Program-made: the position numbers and the translations under genes
In this document: positions 24,201 to 33,382 of the stretch, one piece after another
Position numbering within the stretch: the stretch's first letter is position 1
Layout: the number at the start of each line of letters is the position of its first letter
Notes under the pieces: generated by a model
Database searches by the model: none
What the model was told of the DNA's origin: nothing
What the model saw: only the letters and a program-made list of their open reading frames with translations
Assembly (NCBI GenBank): GCA_947564525.1
Contig: CANOCK010000002.1
Span: 1 to 60,922 of the forward strand
Reading direction: 5' to 3'
Length of the DNA stretch: 60,922 nucleotides
Origin: an uncultured bacterium
GTDB taxonomy: Bacteria; Actinomycetota; Coriobacteriia; Coriobacteriales; Eggerthellaceae

Positions 24201-27200
24201 GGCGTCGTAGGTCGCGGTGACGTTCGCGCTCTGGCCGCCCGATCCGCCATTCGCGTTGAAGCTCACCGTGTAGGTGTTCGGCGTCTCGGCCAGGTAGAGG
24301 TTGACGGTACCGCCGGTGGCGATGTTGTTGATGGCCGCCCCGAACCCGTACGTGGGGCTGGACTGCCACGCCGAGATGGCCCAGCCCTTGCCGGTGTAGC
24401 CCGTGGACTGGCCCGCGACGTTCCAGAAGTTGAACCTCCCGTCATAGGTCACCACCTGGTTGCCCAGGTAGCTCCCTCCCCGGCTGTGGTAGTTGATGGT
24501 GTAGGTGTTCGCCTGCCAATGGGCGTAGTAGGTGGTGTTGGCCGTGGGCAGGGCGGTGGAGGTGGTCACGCGCGTGCCGCCGCTCGCGGCGGTGTACCAG
24601 CCCAGGAACGTGTAGCCCGTCTTGGCGATGCGGGGCGCATCCCACACGGGCCACCCGACGTTGTTGAGCGTGAGGCCGGCCGCGTAGGTGGTGTCGCGGT
24701 AGTGCTCGCCCGTGGCGCCGTCGACAGTGCCCCCGTTGGGGTTCCATGTCGTGCGGATGGTGTTGCCCGACCACCGCGCGTACAGCGTGGTGTTGGAGGT
24801 CTTGTTGTAGCTGCGCGCCGATGCGCAGGCGGCCGTGTAGTATTGCGTCCCGCCGCTGGCCGCGCTGGTGTCGTACCAGCCCTGGAAGGTGTAGCCGGCG
24901 CGGGTGGGCTTGGCCGTCGAGATGCCTGGCATCGCGCTGTTGTAGGTCGCGGTGACGTTGGCGCTCTGGCCGCCCGAGCCGCCGTTGGGATTGAACGACA
25001 CGGTGTAGGTGTTCGCCGTCTCGGCCACGTAGAGGTTGACCTCGGCGCCGCTGGTGCTCGCCAGGTTCTTCACGGTCTGCCCGAAGCTGTAGGCCGCGGT
25101 CGTCTGGTTGGCGCTCTTCGCCCAGCCCTTGGCCGTGTAGCCAGCCGAGGTCCTGCCCGGGTCGGCGGCCAAGGCGTAGTTGCTGTCGTAGTCGACCCCC
25201 GCGCGGCTGAGCCTGTTGCCCGCCTTGTCATGGAAGTTGACCACGTACCTGATGGGCGACCAGCGGGCCCAAAGTGTCGTGTCAGAGGTCTTGTCCCAGT
25301 TCCGGGCGCTGCCGCCTGAAGAGTTGTAGTACTGCGTCCCCCCACTCGCAGCGTTGGTGTCGTAGTACCCCTGGAAGCTGTAGCCCGTGCGGGTAGGCAT
25401 CGTGGCGGAGGGCATAGCTTGCCCAGAGCTTGCTTGAACCGAACTAGTTCCCCCTGAACCGCCGTTGGCGTTCAGGGAAACGGTATTAGCCGAGCTCACC
25501 CACCGCTGGCCGGTGGGCGTGAGCCAGGTGTCAAAGCCATCGTCATCGCAGACGTACTTTTTCAGCGTCCCAGGAGCGACGTCGTTCCAGCTCCCAGAAT
25601 CTCCTTCGCGCATCTTCCAGCCAGTCGGAGCCCATGTATTGAGCTTGTTGCTGCTGATGAAAAGGGTTCTCTCTCGCTTCCCGCTAGCCGAAAAGGTAAA
25701 AGCTTGCCAAGCGCACAGCGAGTTGAGTGCATGGGGATAGTCACAGATCCAGCAGTCAGTCGTTCCATCACCAATGAAGAAGGTCACGTAGTAGTCGTCC
25801 CCGCCAGTGTTGACGTTCCACCACAGTTTCGTCCCAGCCGCTATTTCCTTCCAATGGCTCGTGTTGTTGTAGTAGTCGTTATAAGTAAGGGGATTATCTC
25901 CGGCCATGATGTAGAAAGAGTCGTGGGTGGCGCGGCTTGCTTGAGCATGCGTCATCTCAGCTTCCAAAGCCAAGGAGGAGGCCGATTCGTCGGTGCTGAG
26001 AGGAGAAACCCCAAACCCCAGCCGCTCCCACACTTGCGCGTCCGCCCCTTCGGGCAGCGCGACGGTCACGGCTTCGGGGTCGGCCGCGGGCGCGGCGTCC
26101 TCGGCGGTCGCTAGGGCCAGGGGCCGGCTGATCTGCGGCACGGCGCCCTCTTCTTCCGAAGGGGTGGAATCGGGGGCGCTGGCCGCAGGCACCTCGCTCA
26201 GGGCCTCGGGCGAGATGCTCTCCAGGCCCGCGGGCGCATTGATGCGCTCCAGCTGAGCGCATCCGGCAAGGGCACCGGCGGCGATGGCCGCGCAGCCCTC
26301 GCGGATGGTGATCTCGGTCGCGCCAGCAGGCACGGCGACCAAGGTCGTGCCGTCGGCGGTATAGAGCAGACCGTCCCAGGCAGAGAAAGCTGCGCTGCCC
26401 TCATCCACGGAGAAGGAGGCCACAGCTGCGCCATGCGAAAGCGCGCCAGGCTCCACCGCCTCCGCGTGCGAAAGGATGCGGACAGCGCCCTGTCTGCCCC
26501 CGGGAACGAGCAGAAGGCGGGTCTGGTCGGCGCTGTAGAGAGCGCCATCGTGAGAGGAGAATGCGCTGTTGGAGGGATCGACCTCGATGCGCTGGACCGC
26601 TGTCGCGCGGAAGGCGCGAGGATCGATGGAGGCCACCGTGGCCGGAAGGGCCACCATGTCGGCCCCGGCAGCGGCAAAGGCGTAGGCACCAAGGGTGGTC
26701 ACCGCGTAGTCGGCGCCCCCATAGGAGACACTGGCCGGCACGGCCAACGGAATCGGCTCGACTTCCGCGGCCTGGTCACCATCGCCGTCGGCCGCACCAG
26801 CGTCGGGCGCCGTAGCCACCAGGGCCGCCTCGCCCTCAGCGACGATGGCGTAGGTCAGCCCATCGACGGTGAAGGAGCCGACGACCGGCTCGGGCACGGG
26901 CGTCCCTTCGCCGCCGTCGCCGGCGGCCAAGGCCACGTCGGCGCTTACGCGGGCACCGGACCATTGGGCCAGCGCTACGGCCAGCATGGGTGCAGGAGCT
27001 GCGCCTTCTTCGGTTTTCTCGAAATTTTCGCTCGGTTGCCCCTCGCCGGCGCTCAGGGCCGATGCAAGGGCTGGGGAAGAATCGCTATGCCCCCCCCCCC
27101 GAGGCATTGTCTTCGACGGCGGCAGCCAGCATGGGCTCGAGCCCAGCGGCAAGCGTCATCGACAGGATGATGGAGAGTGCGCCTGTGCGGATAGCCGCGC

Positions 27201-27219
27201 GGCGGTTCCCGGTTTTCAT
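21201..27219 (-). CDS. P2: giant Listeria-Bacteroides-repeat protein, out of frame at a G11 tract (phase-OFF)
   Basis: The body frame (stop 21201, open to 27152) carries the N-terminal GSFTVDGLTYAIVAEGEAAL region, BspA-type leucine-rich segments, about a dozen Flg_new/InlB B-repeats (YTVSFNANGG ... WYDTSA ... LYARW), and a C-terminal domain with GWVPLPTT that ends AKVVFTVQGLW. The only signal peptide (MKTGNRRAAIRTGALSIIL then ML-AAA), with ATG at 27219 and a GGGAAGGGAAG ribosome site, lies in another frame. It stops after 44 codons because of 11 consecutive G at 27090-27100. With 10 or 13 G the two join into a protein of about 2006 residues. It is therefore either phase-variable and switched off here, or affected by a homopolymer error. 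No LPxTG is present. Confidence 0.85.
27090..27100 (-). repeat. Homopolymer run of 11 C/G (phase-variation tract)
   Basis: It lies about 43 codons after the P2 start, just after the signal peptide. The signal-peptide frame and the body frame are offset by one base, so deletion of one G (or gain of two) restores the gene. The pseudogene has an interrupted version (GGGGGCGGG) at the same place. Confidence 0.9.
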
Positions 27220-27302
27220 GGTTGCTTCCCTTCCCGAAAGTGCGAAGCAAATGCACTATTCCCTTTGGCAACGCCCCTTGGCGCCTCGGTCGCCGCGGCG
27301 CC

Positions 27303-27473
27303 CCTCTCGCTGAGGCCCTTGGCTTCCCTTTCGGAACCGCCACCCTCTCGCTGGGCGCAGGTCCCCTCGGCCCGTGCACCCGCCAGCCCTTCTCGCTAGG
27401 ACTGCCGTCGTGCGGCCGTTGCCTGCGAGGCCTCCCCTCCTCTGCGCCGCGCGGGTTCTCGCTGCCCACGCGC
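27303..27473 (-). promoter_or_regulatory. Four leader hairpins with TCTCGCT loops (P2 leader)
   Basis: TCTCGCT, or TCGCT in the first, sits in the loop of four consecutive stems: CCTC/GAGG (27303-27315), CGCC/GGCG (27338-27357), CAG.CCT/AGG.CTG (27384-27404) and GCG.GGG/CCC.CGC (27451-27473). In the transcript the loop reads AGCGAGA. Stem sequences vary while pairing is kept. Confidence 0.55.
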
Positions 27474-27508
27474 CGCCCGACATGGAAGGGCCGCCTCGTT
27501 AGGTGCGC

Positions 27509-27538
27509 ATTCTTGCACACCGGTCGAGAGCTTGTCAA
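27509..27538 (-). promoter_or_regulatory. Predicted promoter of P2
   Basis: On the minus strand, TTGACA (27533-27538) and AAGAAT (27509-27514) with an 18-base spacer. GGTGCG (27502-27507) and CGCACC (27540-27545) bracket it. The leader is about 280 nt. The 27546-27726 stretch shows no gene. Confidence 0.65.
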
Positions 27539-27726
27539 ACGCACCGGAACGAAAGCGCCGCGCCCCGGGGCCGCCCCGGATCACCGCAGAAGCGCTGCCC
27601 TTCGCTTCCGAGCGTCTTTTTCAACTGGGGAAACACCTCTATTGTCGTGCAGAGCTCTTTCGTCAAGCCAAAAGGGACTCGACGAGCCCCAACGATTACG
27701 GGGAAGGTCAGCCTCTGCGTTGATGA

Positions 27727-27850
27727 TTTTCCTGAATCCGCTTCAGGGGCAAAAATGAATTTTTCTGAACCGCTTTTCGGGCTTGAGGCGTATTTTTCTG
27801 AACCCATCTGAGGGTCGTTCTCGCGTTTTTCTGAACTACGAATGATCTTG
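27727..27850. repeat. 33-bp tandem repeats, 3.8 units
   Basis: TTTTTCTGAA (TTTTCCTGAA in the first unit) recurs at 27727, 27760, 27793 and 27826, exactly 33 bases apart. The array ends one base before the stop codon of the DUF4143 ATPase at 27852. The remainder of each unit is diverged. Confidence 0.85.
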
Positions 27851-27851
27851 C

Positions 27852-29123
27852 CTACACGCCGAGCGCCCGAATCGGCACCACATGGACGCCATCTTCGCGC
27901 GGATAGCTGAAGCCCCCTGTGCCGGTCAGCACCATGAGGAACGAGGGCGCTGGCATCTTGGTCGTGTCTATGGCGCTTGCGAGGGACTTCAGGCTCTCTG
28001 CCCCTTCGCTTACGAGGTCCTCGCCGCCGAGTTTGATCTCCACCAGCCCGTAGCGGCCGTCGCGCAGGCGCACCACCGCATCGCACTCGCGGCCGGACTT
28101 GTCGCGGAAGTGAAGCACCTCTCCGTCCAGCCCGTCAGCGTAGGACCGCAGGTCGCGGATGCACAGCGTCTCGAAGACGAGCCCCATAGTGTTCAGGTCG
28201 GCGATGAGGGCTGCAGGCGTGGCCCCTAAGGCAGCCGTGGCGATGGAGGGGTCGACCAGGTGGCGGGTCGGAGTCGTGCGGATGGCCGCCTTGGACCGCA
28301 GGTTCGGATTCCACGCCTGCAGGTCCTCTATGACGAAGAGCTTGCGCAGCGCCTCGACGTACTCCAGGAAGGAGGACTCGCCTATTTCCGTGCCAGCCTC
28401 CACCAGGTCCGCCCGCATGCTCGCCAACGACCCTTGGGATGCAGCCATGCGCGCATAGGAGCGAAGGAGCGCCCGGGCCACATGGGGGCTCCTCTTCACG
28501 CCATCCACCTTGGACACGTCCACCTCGGTGATGGCGTCGACGTAATCGATCGCTTGCTGGAGGGCCACGCGCCCCTCCAGCTCGGCCGCCTTCGGCCAGC
28601 CACCACGGCACATCAGGAACGCCAGCTCCTCCAGCCCGTCATCGCAGGAAGCCACCGGCACAGGATTGCCAGCGAAAAGGCTCCCCAGGGACACCTCGCC
28701 TGTCGAGTCCAGCGACTCCATGAGAGACATGGTGCGCATCTTCATGCGAGCGATGCGCCCCGTTCCGGTATGCTCCACCTCGTCCAGGTTCGGGGGAGTG
28801 CTCGATCCCGTGAGGATGAACTGGCCGAGCTCGTCGCGCTGGTCCACCTCGAAGCGCACCGCGTCCCACAGGCTCGGAGCCTCCTGCCACTCGTCGATGA
28901 GCCGCGGCGTTGCGCCTTTGAGCAGCTGGTCGGGCGCTATCTGGGCGAGCCGCCGGTTCTGGTCGCGCGTGCGTGGGTCTTGCATATACAACACCGAGCG
29001 GGCCACCCGCTCAGCGGTGCTGGTCTTGCCACACCATTTTGGGCCCTCTACGAGCACGGCGCCTTTTGTCTGGAGTCGCCAGGATAGGATGTCGTCGCAC
29101 ACTCGCTTTAGATAAGTTTTCAT
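27852..29123 (-). CDS. AAA ATPase with DUF4143 domain (copy 1)
   Basis: 423 residues. The N-terminal AAA_14 ATPase has Walker A GPKWCGKTSTAE, Walker B RLIDEWQEAP and sensor FILTGSSTPP. The middle carries ARMKMRTMSLMES and FLMCRGGWPKAAE, typical of the family. The C-terminal DUF4143 region has HFRDKSGRECDAVVRLRDGR and LVEIKLGG, a restriction-endonuclease-like D...ExK pattern. The family is widespread, often multicopy and functionally unresolved. The ATG at 29123 follows AGCAGG at 9 bases, while the longer frame from 29180 runs into the repeat array. A four-unit 23-bp array lies 38 bp upstream. It sits between P3 and P2 on the same strand. Confidence 0.88.
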   Translation of the reverse strand: MKTYLKRVCDDILSWRLQTKGAVLVEGPKWCGKTSTAERVARSVLYMQDPRTRDQNRRLAQIAPDQLLKGATPRLIDEWQEAPSLWDAVRFEVDQRDELGQFILTGSSTPPNLDEVEHTGTGRIARMKMRTMSLMESLDSTGEVSLGSLFAGNPVPVASCDDGLEELAFLMCRGGWPKAAELEGRVALQQAIDYVDAITEVDVSKVDGVKRSPHVARALLRSYARMAASQGSLASMRADLVEAGTEIGESSFLEYVEALRKLFVIEDLQAWNPNLRSKAAIRTTPTRHLVDPSIATAALGATPAALIADLNTMGLVFETLCIRDLRSYADGLDGEVLHFRDKSGRECDAVVRLRDGRYGLVEIKLGGEDLVSEGAESLKSLASAIDTTKMPAPSFLMVLTGTGGFSYPREDGVHVVPIRALGV

Positions 29124-29160
29124 TGCTGTTGACCTGCTGTTTCTCTTGAGAGAATAACGC

Positions 29161-29252
29161 ACCACGGTAGTTGGCGACATTTTACCACGGTACTTGGCGT
29201 GATTTCAGCACGGTAGTTGGCGAGCTTTTACCACGGTAGTTGGCATGGGTTC
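29161..29252 (-). repeat. Four 23-bp tandem repeats upstream of ATPase 1 (iteron-like)
   Basis: Each unit begins A(C/G)CACGGTA(G/C)TTGGC, followed by about 8 variable bases rich in T. Units start at 29161, 29184, 29207 and 29230. The distance from the array to the ATPase start is 38 bp. It is too regular and short-spaced for CRISPR and looks like an operator or iteron cluster. Confidence 0.9.
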
Positions 29253-29389
29253 GCCACGTCGCCGCAAGGTGGCGTGGCGGCCGGGGAGGGCCATAAAGCC
29301 AGGTTCCGCAGGTTGCAGCACCGGTCCTGGGGCGAAAGGGGACCGCTACCCGTTAAGCGTCAGCAAGCCTCTAATTCGCTGTTGAACCA

Positions 29390-29603
29390 CCATTGACCTA
29401 GGGTCCCTACTTTGAGGCGAGCATGCAGTGGCTGGCAGGCAGCGAGCAGAGGACGTTGCCTGCTCGCTCCTGACCGGGAGCCGGTACGGGCCCATGCCAT
29501 CCCTCGCCCAAGTGCGAGCAGGGCAACATCTCCTGCTCGTCCCCTGCTCCCCGCCTGCCAAGCCCTGCGCACCTATCCTGGAGAAGGAACCCTAGGTCAA
29601 TGG
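29390..29603. repeat. 214-bp imperfect long inverted repeat
   Basis: CCATTGACCTAGGGT at 29390 pairs with its complement ending at 29603, and similarity continues inward for about 85-95 bases (TTGGCAGGC..., GAGCAG, GTTGCC..TGCTCGC). The centre is a GC-rich spacer. No coding sequence lies in the 29253-29666 gap, and this element occupies half of it. It is MITE-like or a large RNA hairpin. Confidence 0.7.
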
Positions 29604-29666
29604 AAGCTCACCAGCGAAGAGAACCCCAGCAGATCCGCGTGCGACCGAAACGCACGTCGCACGCCC

Positions 29667-32600
29667 TCACGCGCCGGCGGCCGCCAGGCTCACCGTGTAG
29701 GCGAGCCTGGCCACGGGGGCGGCGTCGCGCACCGGCGGGATGGCCAGGTCGGAGTCGAGCTCAAGGCCGTAGGCGACCTTGATGCGGCCCGGGGCGCCAT
29801 GGGAGGTCGCCGCCGGGATGGACAGGCCCGAGAGCGAGGCGGTGGCCGATGGGCCCCCTGCCGTCACCTTGGCCGTGCGGGCGGAGGCACCCTCACCGAG
29901 CGTCGCGGTGAAGCGTACCTTGGAGGCAGAGCCCGCCCCGAAGATGGCCTCGAGCTCCGGCGCGCCCCCTGCAGGGTCAGGCTGGCCCGTGGCGCCCAGT
30001 CCCTCGCAGGAGAGCGAGCCCAAGGCCACCGGCACCGCCATGTAGGAGCGCAGCTCGCCTTCGGCGGAGGTGCCGGGCTTGACCCTCACCTGACCCGTCA
30101 CCGAGTCGGCCTCGAAGGTGACCGAGCCCGGGTCGGCCACCGGCACGTCCAGGTCGTAGCAGAGCGTCCAGCGAGCCGTGCAGAAGAGGTCCCCGTAGGT
30201 GCCGGCCTTCACCCGCGTGGCCTTCGAGCCGTCCGGCGCGGTCACGTCTTCCACGCCCGCGCCCAGCGCCGGGCCCATGGAGCCGTCCTCGGCGACACCC
30301 GAGACGTCCCACCCGTCGAATCGGTAGCCGTAGCGGGCGGGTACGGGCAGATCGAAGGTGTCCTCTACGGTGTAGGCATGGCGCGCCCCCTCGGCGAAAT
30401 CCCCTCCTGCGCAGTCGTAGGAGATGCTGTAGGAGATGGCCCTCCATCCGGCGTAGAGAGTGGCGGCAGCGACCTTGTCCCATAGAGCAGCGCTCTCGCA
30501 CGTGTCGGTGTAGTACTGCTTGGTACCCACGGCTGCACAGTCGGCGGCGTCGTACCAGCCCATGAACTCGTAGCCAACCTTTGTCGGCTTCGACGTGGAG
30601 ATGCCAGGCATCTCCCCTCCGTAAGTCGCGGTCACGTCGGAGCTCTGGCCGCCGAAGCCGCCGTTGGCGTCGAAGCTCACCGCATAGCCCTTCGGCGTCC
30701 AGCGCGCGTGAAGGATGCTCGGGATGACAGCGGTCACGGTTGAGCCTATGCCATCCTTGGTTATCCAGCAAGTTCCGCCGGTAGGGTCAGCCGTGTCGTA
30801 GTAGCCGGCGAACTCGTACCCTATGCGAGTGGGCGCCCAGTCCGCGTTATCCGTTATGCCTTCGTCAAACAGCGAGCGTATGGGATGGTCGATATCGGTG
30901 GAAGCCACCTGGGCGCACTTCTGGCCCAAGGAGCGTCCGATCCCTGCAGTGAGCGACTCAAGCGAGCCGGCTGCTCCGCCGTTGGTGTCGAGCGACACCA
31001 CCCTCGTCCAGTTGGCGTAGAGCGTCATGTCTTCACTGATCGTGCGCGCTGTGCCCTTCCCATCGCTCGCGACGAAGAGCCGGCACTCCGTCGCGAAAGA
31101 GTCGGTGTAGCCTTGGAACTCCCAGGCGGCGAGAGTCGGGATAGCAACTATGTCTATCGAGGTGCCAGTGTCCAGCGTCAAAGCCCCGCTACCGCCAGAT
31201 CCTGGGGTGTCCACCAACGAAACCGTGTGAGCGGAAGGCTTAGAGTAGAGTGGTTCTTTTGGGAATTTGTCGCTCCGCGTCCCCGCGGGCACGATCGTAG
31301 TGCACGCTTCATCGCGGTACCATGTCGTTACGCGTCGGCATTCTGAGTCATAACCAACCCAATAGGTTTTCTCTCCATGAGCGGCATCCGTTCTTACCCA
31401 GACCCCGTTGTTGTCAAGGGTGTAGGTATATGCCCCAGAAAGGGACCGAAGTTCGTCGATTTTTCCAACAAAGGTGGCAAGACCTGTGTGTTCGTGACTG
31501 GGAAGAGACGAGGGAGGGTAGTTGGATTTGGTGTACCATCGTAGATGGCCACCGGGTGGCGGTGTTAGGCTGCAGTTTTGGTAGCTCTTTGTCAGTCGTT
31601 GGCCTTGTCTCATCGAGAGGCTAGAGGCAGTGCCTTGGCTGCTCTCGCCGCGATCATAGGCCCTTGTCGCCTGGTCCTCCAAAACCATATTCCCATTTAT
31701 ATCGTATAGTTCCCCATCCTCCGAGGTGAAGGCTGCGCTGCCCGCATCCGCTTCGATCGCCGTCACCGACGCGCAATGCGAGAACGCGTCGGCAGGTACG
31801 ACCTCGGCTGCCTTGGGGATGCGGACAGCGCCCTGCTTGCCCTCGGGAACGAGCAAGAGGCTGGTTTGGTCGGCGTCGAAGAGCATGCCGTCATAGGAGG
31901 AGTAGGTCGGGTTGCCGTCAGCCACCTCGATGGCCTTGACGGCAGAGCCGCGGAAGGCGGCCTCGTCGACGGAGGCGACGGATGCCGGGATGCGCACCAC
32001 GTCGGCATCGCAGCCAGCGAGGGCGCGAGGGCCGATGGAGGTGACGGAGTAGGTGATGCCGTCATGCTCGACGGACTCGGGGATCTCGAGGGCCACAGGT
32101 TCGGAGGCCTCCTCGCCCTCAGTGCCATCGGAAGGCGCCCCCTCCGGAGAGGGCGAAGGCGAAGCTGCCCCTGAAGGGACTTGCTCCTCAACGCCTCGCG
32201 ACGGCGCATCGGAGCCGGGGTCCTCTTCGGAGGGGGCGCCGGGAGAGCCGACAGCAAGACTGCCAGCAAGAACGGTCGGGGCAACGGCTGCGAACTCAAC
32301 GGCCCCCTCGCCCGTGACGGCGTAGGTCATGCCGCCGACGGTGAAGGACCCGAGCACAGAAGCGCTGCCATCGAGCGGGACCTCCTGGTTGACGAAACGG
32401 GTAGGCTCGCCGGCCAGGGCATCGGCCAGCAGAGGCGTGTCAGAGTCTCCCTTGGAGAGTGGCTGCAGCGCGGCCTCGCGACTGAGCTGCGAAGCGGCGA
32501 TCAGCGGCACTTCTCCCGCTGCATCATCGGACGCCCCCTCGGCCCCAGCCTCGGCAGGTGCCTCACCAGCCTCTTCGACCTGCCCCGCCGCGACGCCATC

Positions 32601-32777
32601 CGCTCCAGACGACAGCTGGCCGGCCAACGGCTCGCCGCTCTCTGCGGTCTCGGAGCCATCGACCTCATCGGCAACGGCAGCGGGCTGGGCGCCAAGCGAG
32701 GGCAGCAGCCCGAGCACCAGGGCGACAGCGAACAAGGCCAGGATTATATGGCGAGAAGAAGTTGCAGAAGCTCGCAT
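29667..32777 (-). CDS. P3: secreted Listeria-Bacteroides-repeat protein
   Basis: 1036 residues. The signal peptide is MRASATSSRHIILALFAVAL to AQPAAVADE. An acidic region, the shared GSFTVGGMTYAVTGEGAVEF segment and BspA-like leucine-rich segments (VRIPASVASVDEAAFRGS, nearly identical to P1) follow, then three to four diverged B-repeats with GYEFAGYYDTADP and GYEFMGWYDAADC. The C-terminal beta-rich domain differs from P1/P2 and ends RLAYTVSLAAAGA, and no LPxTG is present. The ATG at 32777 follows AAGGAGC. The frame is open 18 codons further up without an RBS. It alternates with the two DUF4143 ATPase genes. Confidence 0.88.
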   Translation of the reverse strand: MRASATSSRHIILALFAVALVLGLLPSLGAQPAAVADEVDGSETAESGEPLAGQLSSGADGVAAGQVEEAGEAPAEAGAEGASDDAAGEVPLIAASQLSREAALQPLSKGDSDTPLLADALAGEPTRFVNQEVPLDGSASVLGSFTVGGMTYAVTGEGAVEFAAVAPTVLAGSLAVGSPGAPSEEDPGSDAPSRGVEEQVPSGAASPSPSPEGAPSDGTEGEEASEPVALEIPESVEHDGITYSVTSIGPRALAGCDADVVRIPASVASVDEAAFRGSAVKAIEVADGNPTYSSYDGMLFDADQTSLLLVPEGKQGAVRIPKAAEVVPADAFSHCASVTAIEADAGSAAFTSEDGELYDINGNMVLEDQATRAYDRGESSQGTASSLSMRQGQRLTKSYQNCSLTPPPGGHLRWYTKSNYPPSSLPSHEHTGLATFVGKIDELRSLSGAYTYTLDNNGVWVRTDAAHGEKTYWVGYDSECRRVTTWYRDEACTTIVPAGTRSDKFPKEPLYSKPSAHTVSLVDTPGSGGSGALTLDTGTSIDIVAIPTLAAWEFQGYTDSFATECRLFVASDGKGTARTISEDMTLYANWTRVVSLDTNGGAAGSLESLTAGIGRSLGQKCAQVASTDIDHPIRSLFDEGITDNADWAPTRIGYEFAGYYDTADPTGGTCWITKDGIGSTVTAVIPSILHARWTPKGYAVSFDANGGFGGQSSDVTATYGGEMPGISTSKPTKVGYEFMGWYDAADCAAVGTKQYYTDTCESAALWDKVAAATLYAGWRAISYSISYDCAGGDFAEGARHAYTVEDTFDLPVPARYGYRFDGWDVSGVAEDGSMGPALGAGVEDVTAPDGSKATRVKAGTYGDLFCTARWTLCYDLDVPVADPGSVTFEADSVTGQVRVKPGTSAEGELRSYMAVPVALGSLSCEGLGATGQPDPAGGAPELEAIFGAGSASKVRFTATLGEGASARTAKVTAGGPSATASLSGLSIPAATSHGAPGRIKVAYGLELDSDLAIPPVRDAAPVARLAYTVSLAAAGA

Positions 32778-32889
32778 TTCAGGCTGCTCCTTCCAGTGGT
32801 GCGTGTATTCCCACTGTGGAGGAGGTCCCACCGGAATGAGCCGTCATGCGCTGCACATGCTATGCAGTGAGGAGGGCATCCACCACAGT

Positions 32890-33046
32890 GGAAACATTGC
32901 GAAACCGTAAACAACCGGAAGTACATCCAGAGAACGATGCAAAGCTGGAAGCAGATGCCCTCTTCATTGCATATTCCCTGAAAGCAGGCTCCTGAAAGGA
33001 GTATGAGTATTCGATTGTTTACGATTCGATGAATCGCAATGTTTCC
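32890..33046. repeat. 157-bp inverted-repeat element upstream of P3
   Basis: GGAAACATTGCGA (32890-32902) pairs with TCGCAATGTTTCC (33034-33046), and CGTAAACAA (32906-32914) with TTGTTTACG (33015-33023). Small internal hairpins such as CCTGAAAGCAGG lie in the middle. It is AT-richer than its surroundings. The remaining 33047-33307 gap holds only a short stem GCCCTC/GAGGGC at 33159-33174. Confidence 0.7.
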
Positions 33047-33307
33047 GCCGCCGAGTTTAGCAAGGGCCGACCTGGCTTTCAAGGGAAGGGCGCCAAAAAA
33101 CTTCCCAAGATTCAAATCGCCAGGTCATGCTTGAGGAATACGCACTATAAGCCTTAACGCCCTCGTCAGAGGGCCGTCCTTCGAGCGCGCGGTCCGACGT
33201 CGTCGACCGCTATCGTCACCCCAGCGCAGAGGCAGCCAAGCGGCCTTCCCGGCCCCGCTCTCATGCGGCAACCGAGCGGCGCACCGGGGAGGAAAGCGCT
33301 TCGGCTC

Positions 33308-33376
33308 CTTGAAAAATGCGACCTGAGGAACTTGGAGAACGCATCCTGAAGCGCTTGGGAAATAGGGATCGAGAGG
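33308..33376. repeat. Three 23-bp tandem repeats just after ATPase 2
   Basis: Units start CTTGAAAAATGCGACC, CTTGGAGAACGCATCC and CTTGGGAAATAGGGAT at 33308, 33331 and 33354. Unit by unit they match the array at 34843-34911 on the other side of the ATPase gene, in the same orientation. Confidence 0.9.
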
Positions 33377-33382
33377 TTGCCC

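Noticed and set aside
27053-27544. 163-codon frame running through the P2 leader into the G tract
   Set aside because: It reads the leader hairpins and lacks a signal peptide or ribosome site. The real start is the ATG at 27219.
29161-29252. CRISPR array
   Set aside because: The unit is 23 bp with only about 8 variable bases between conserved blocks, there are four units, and no cas genes are present. It fits operator or iteron repeats, not repeat-spacer structure.
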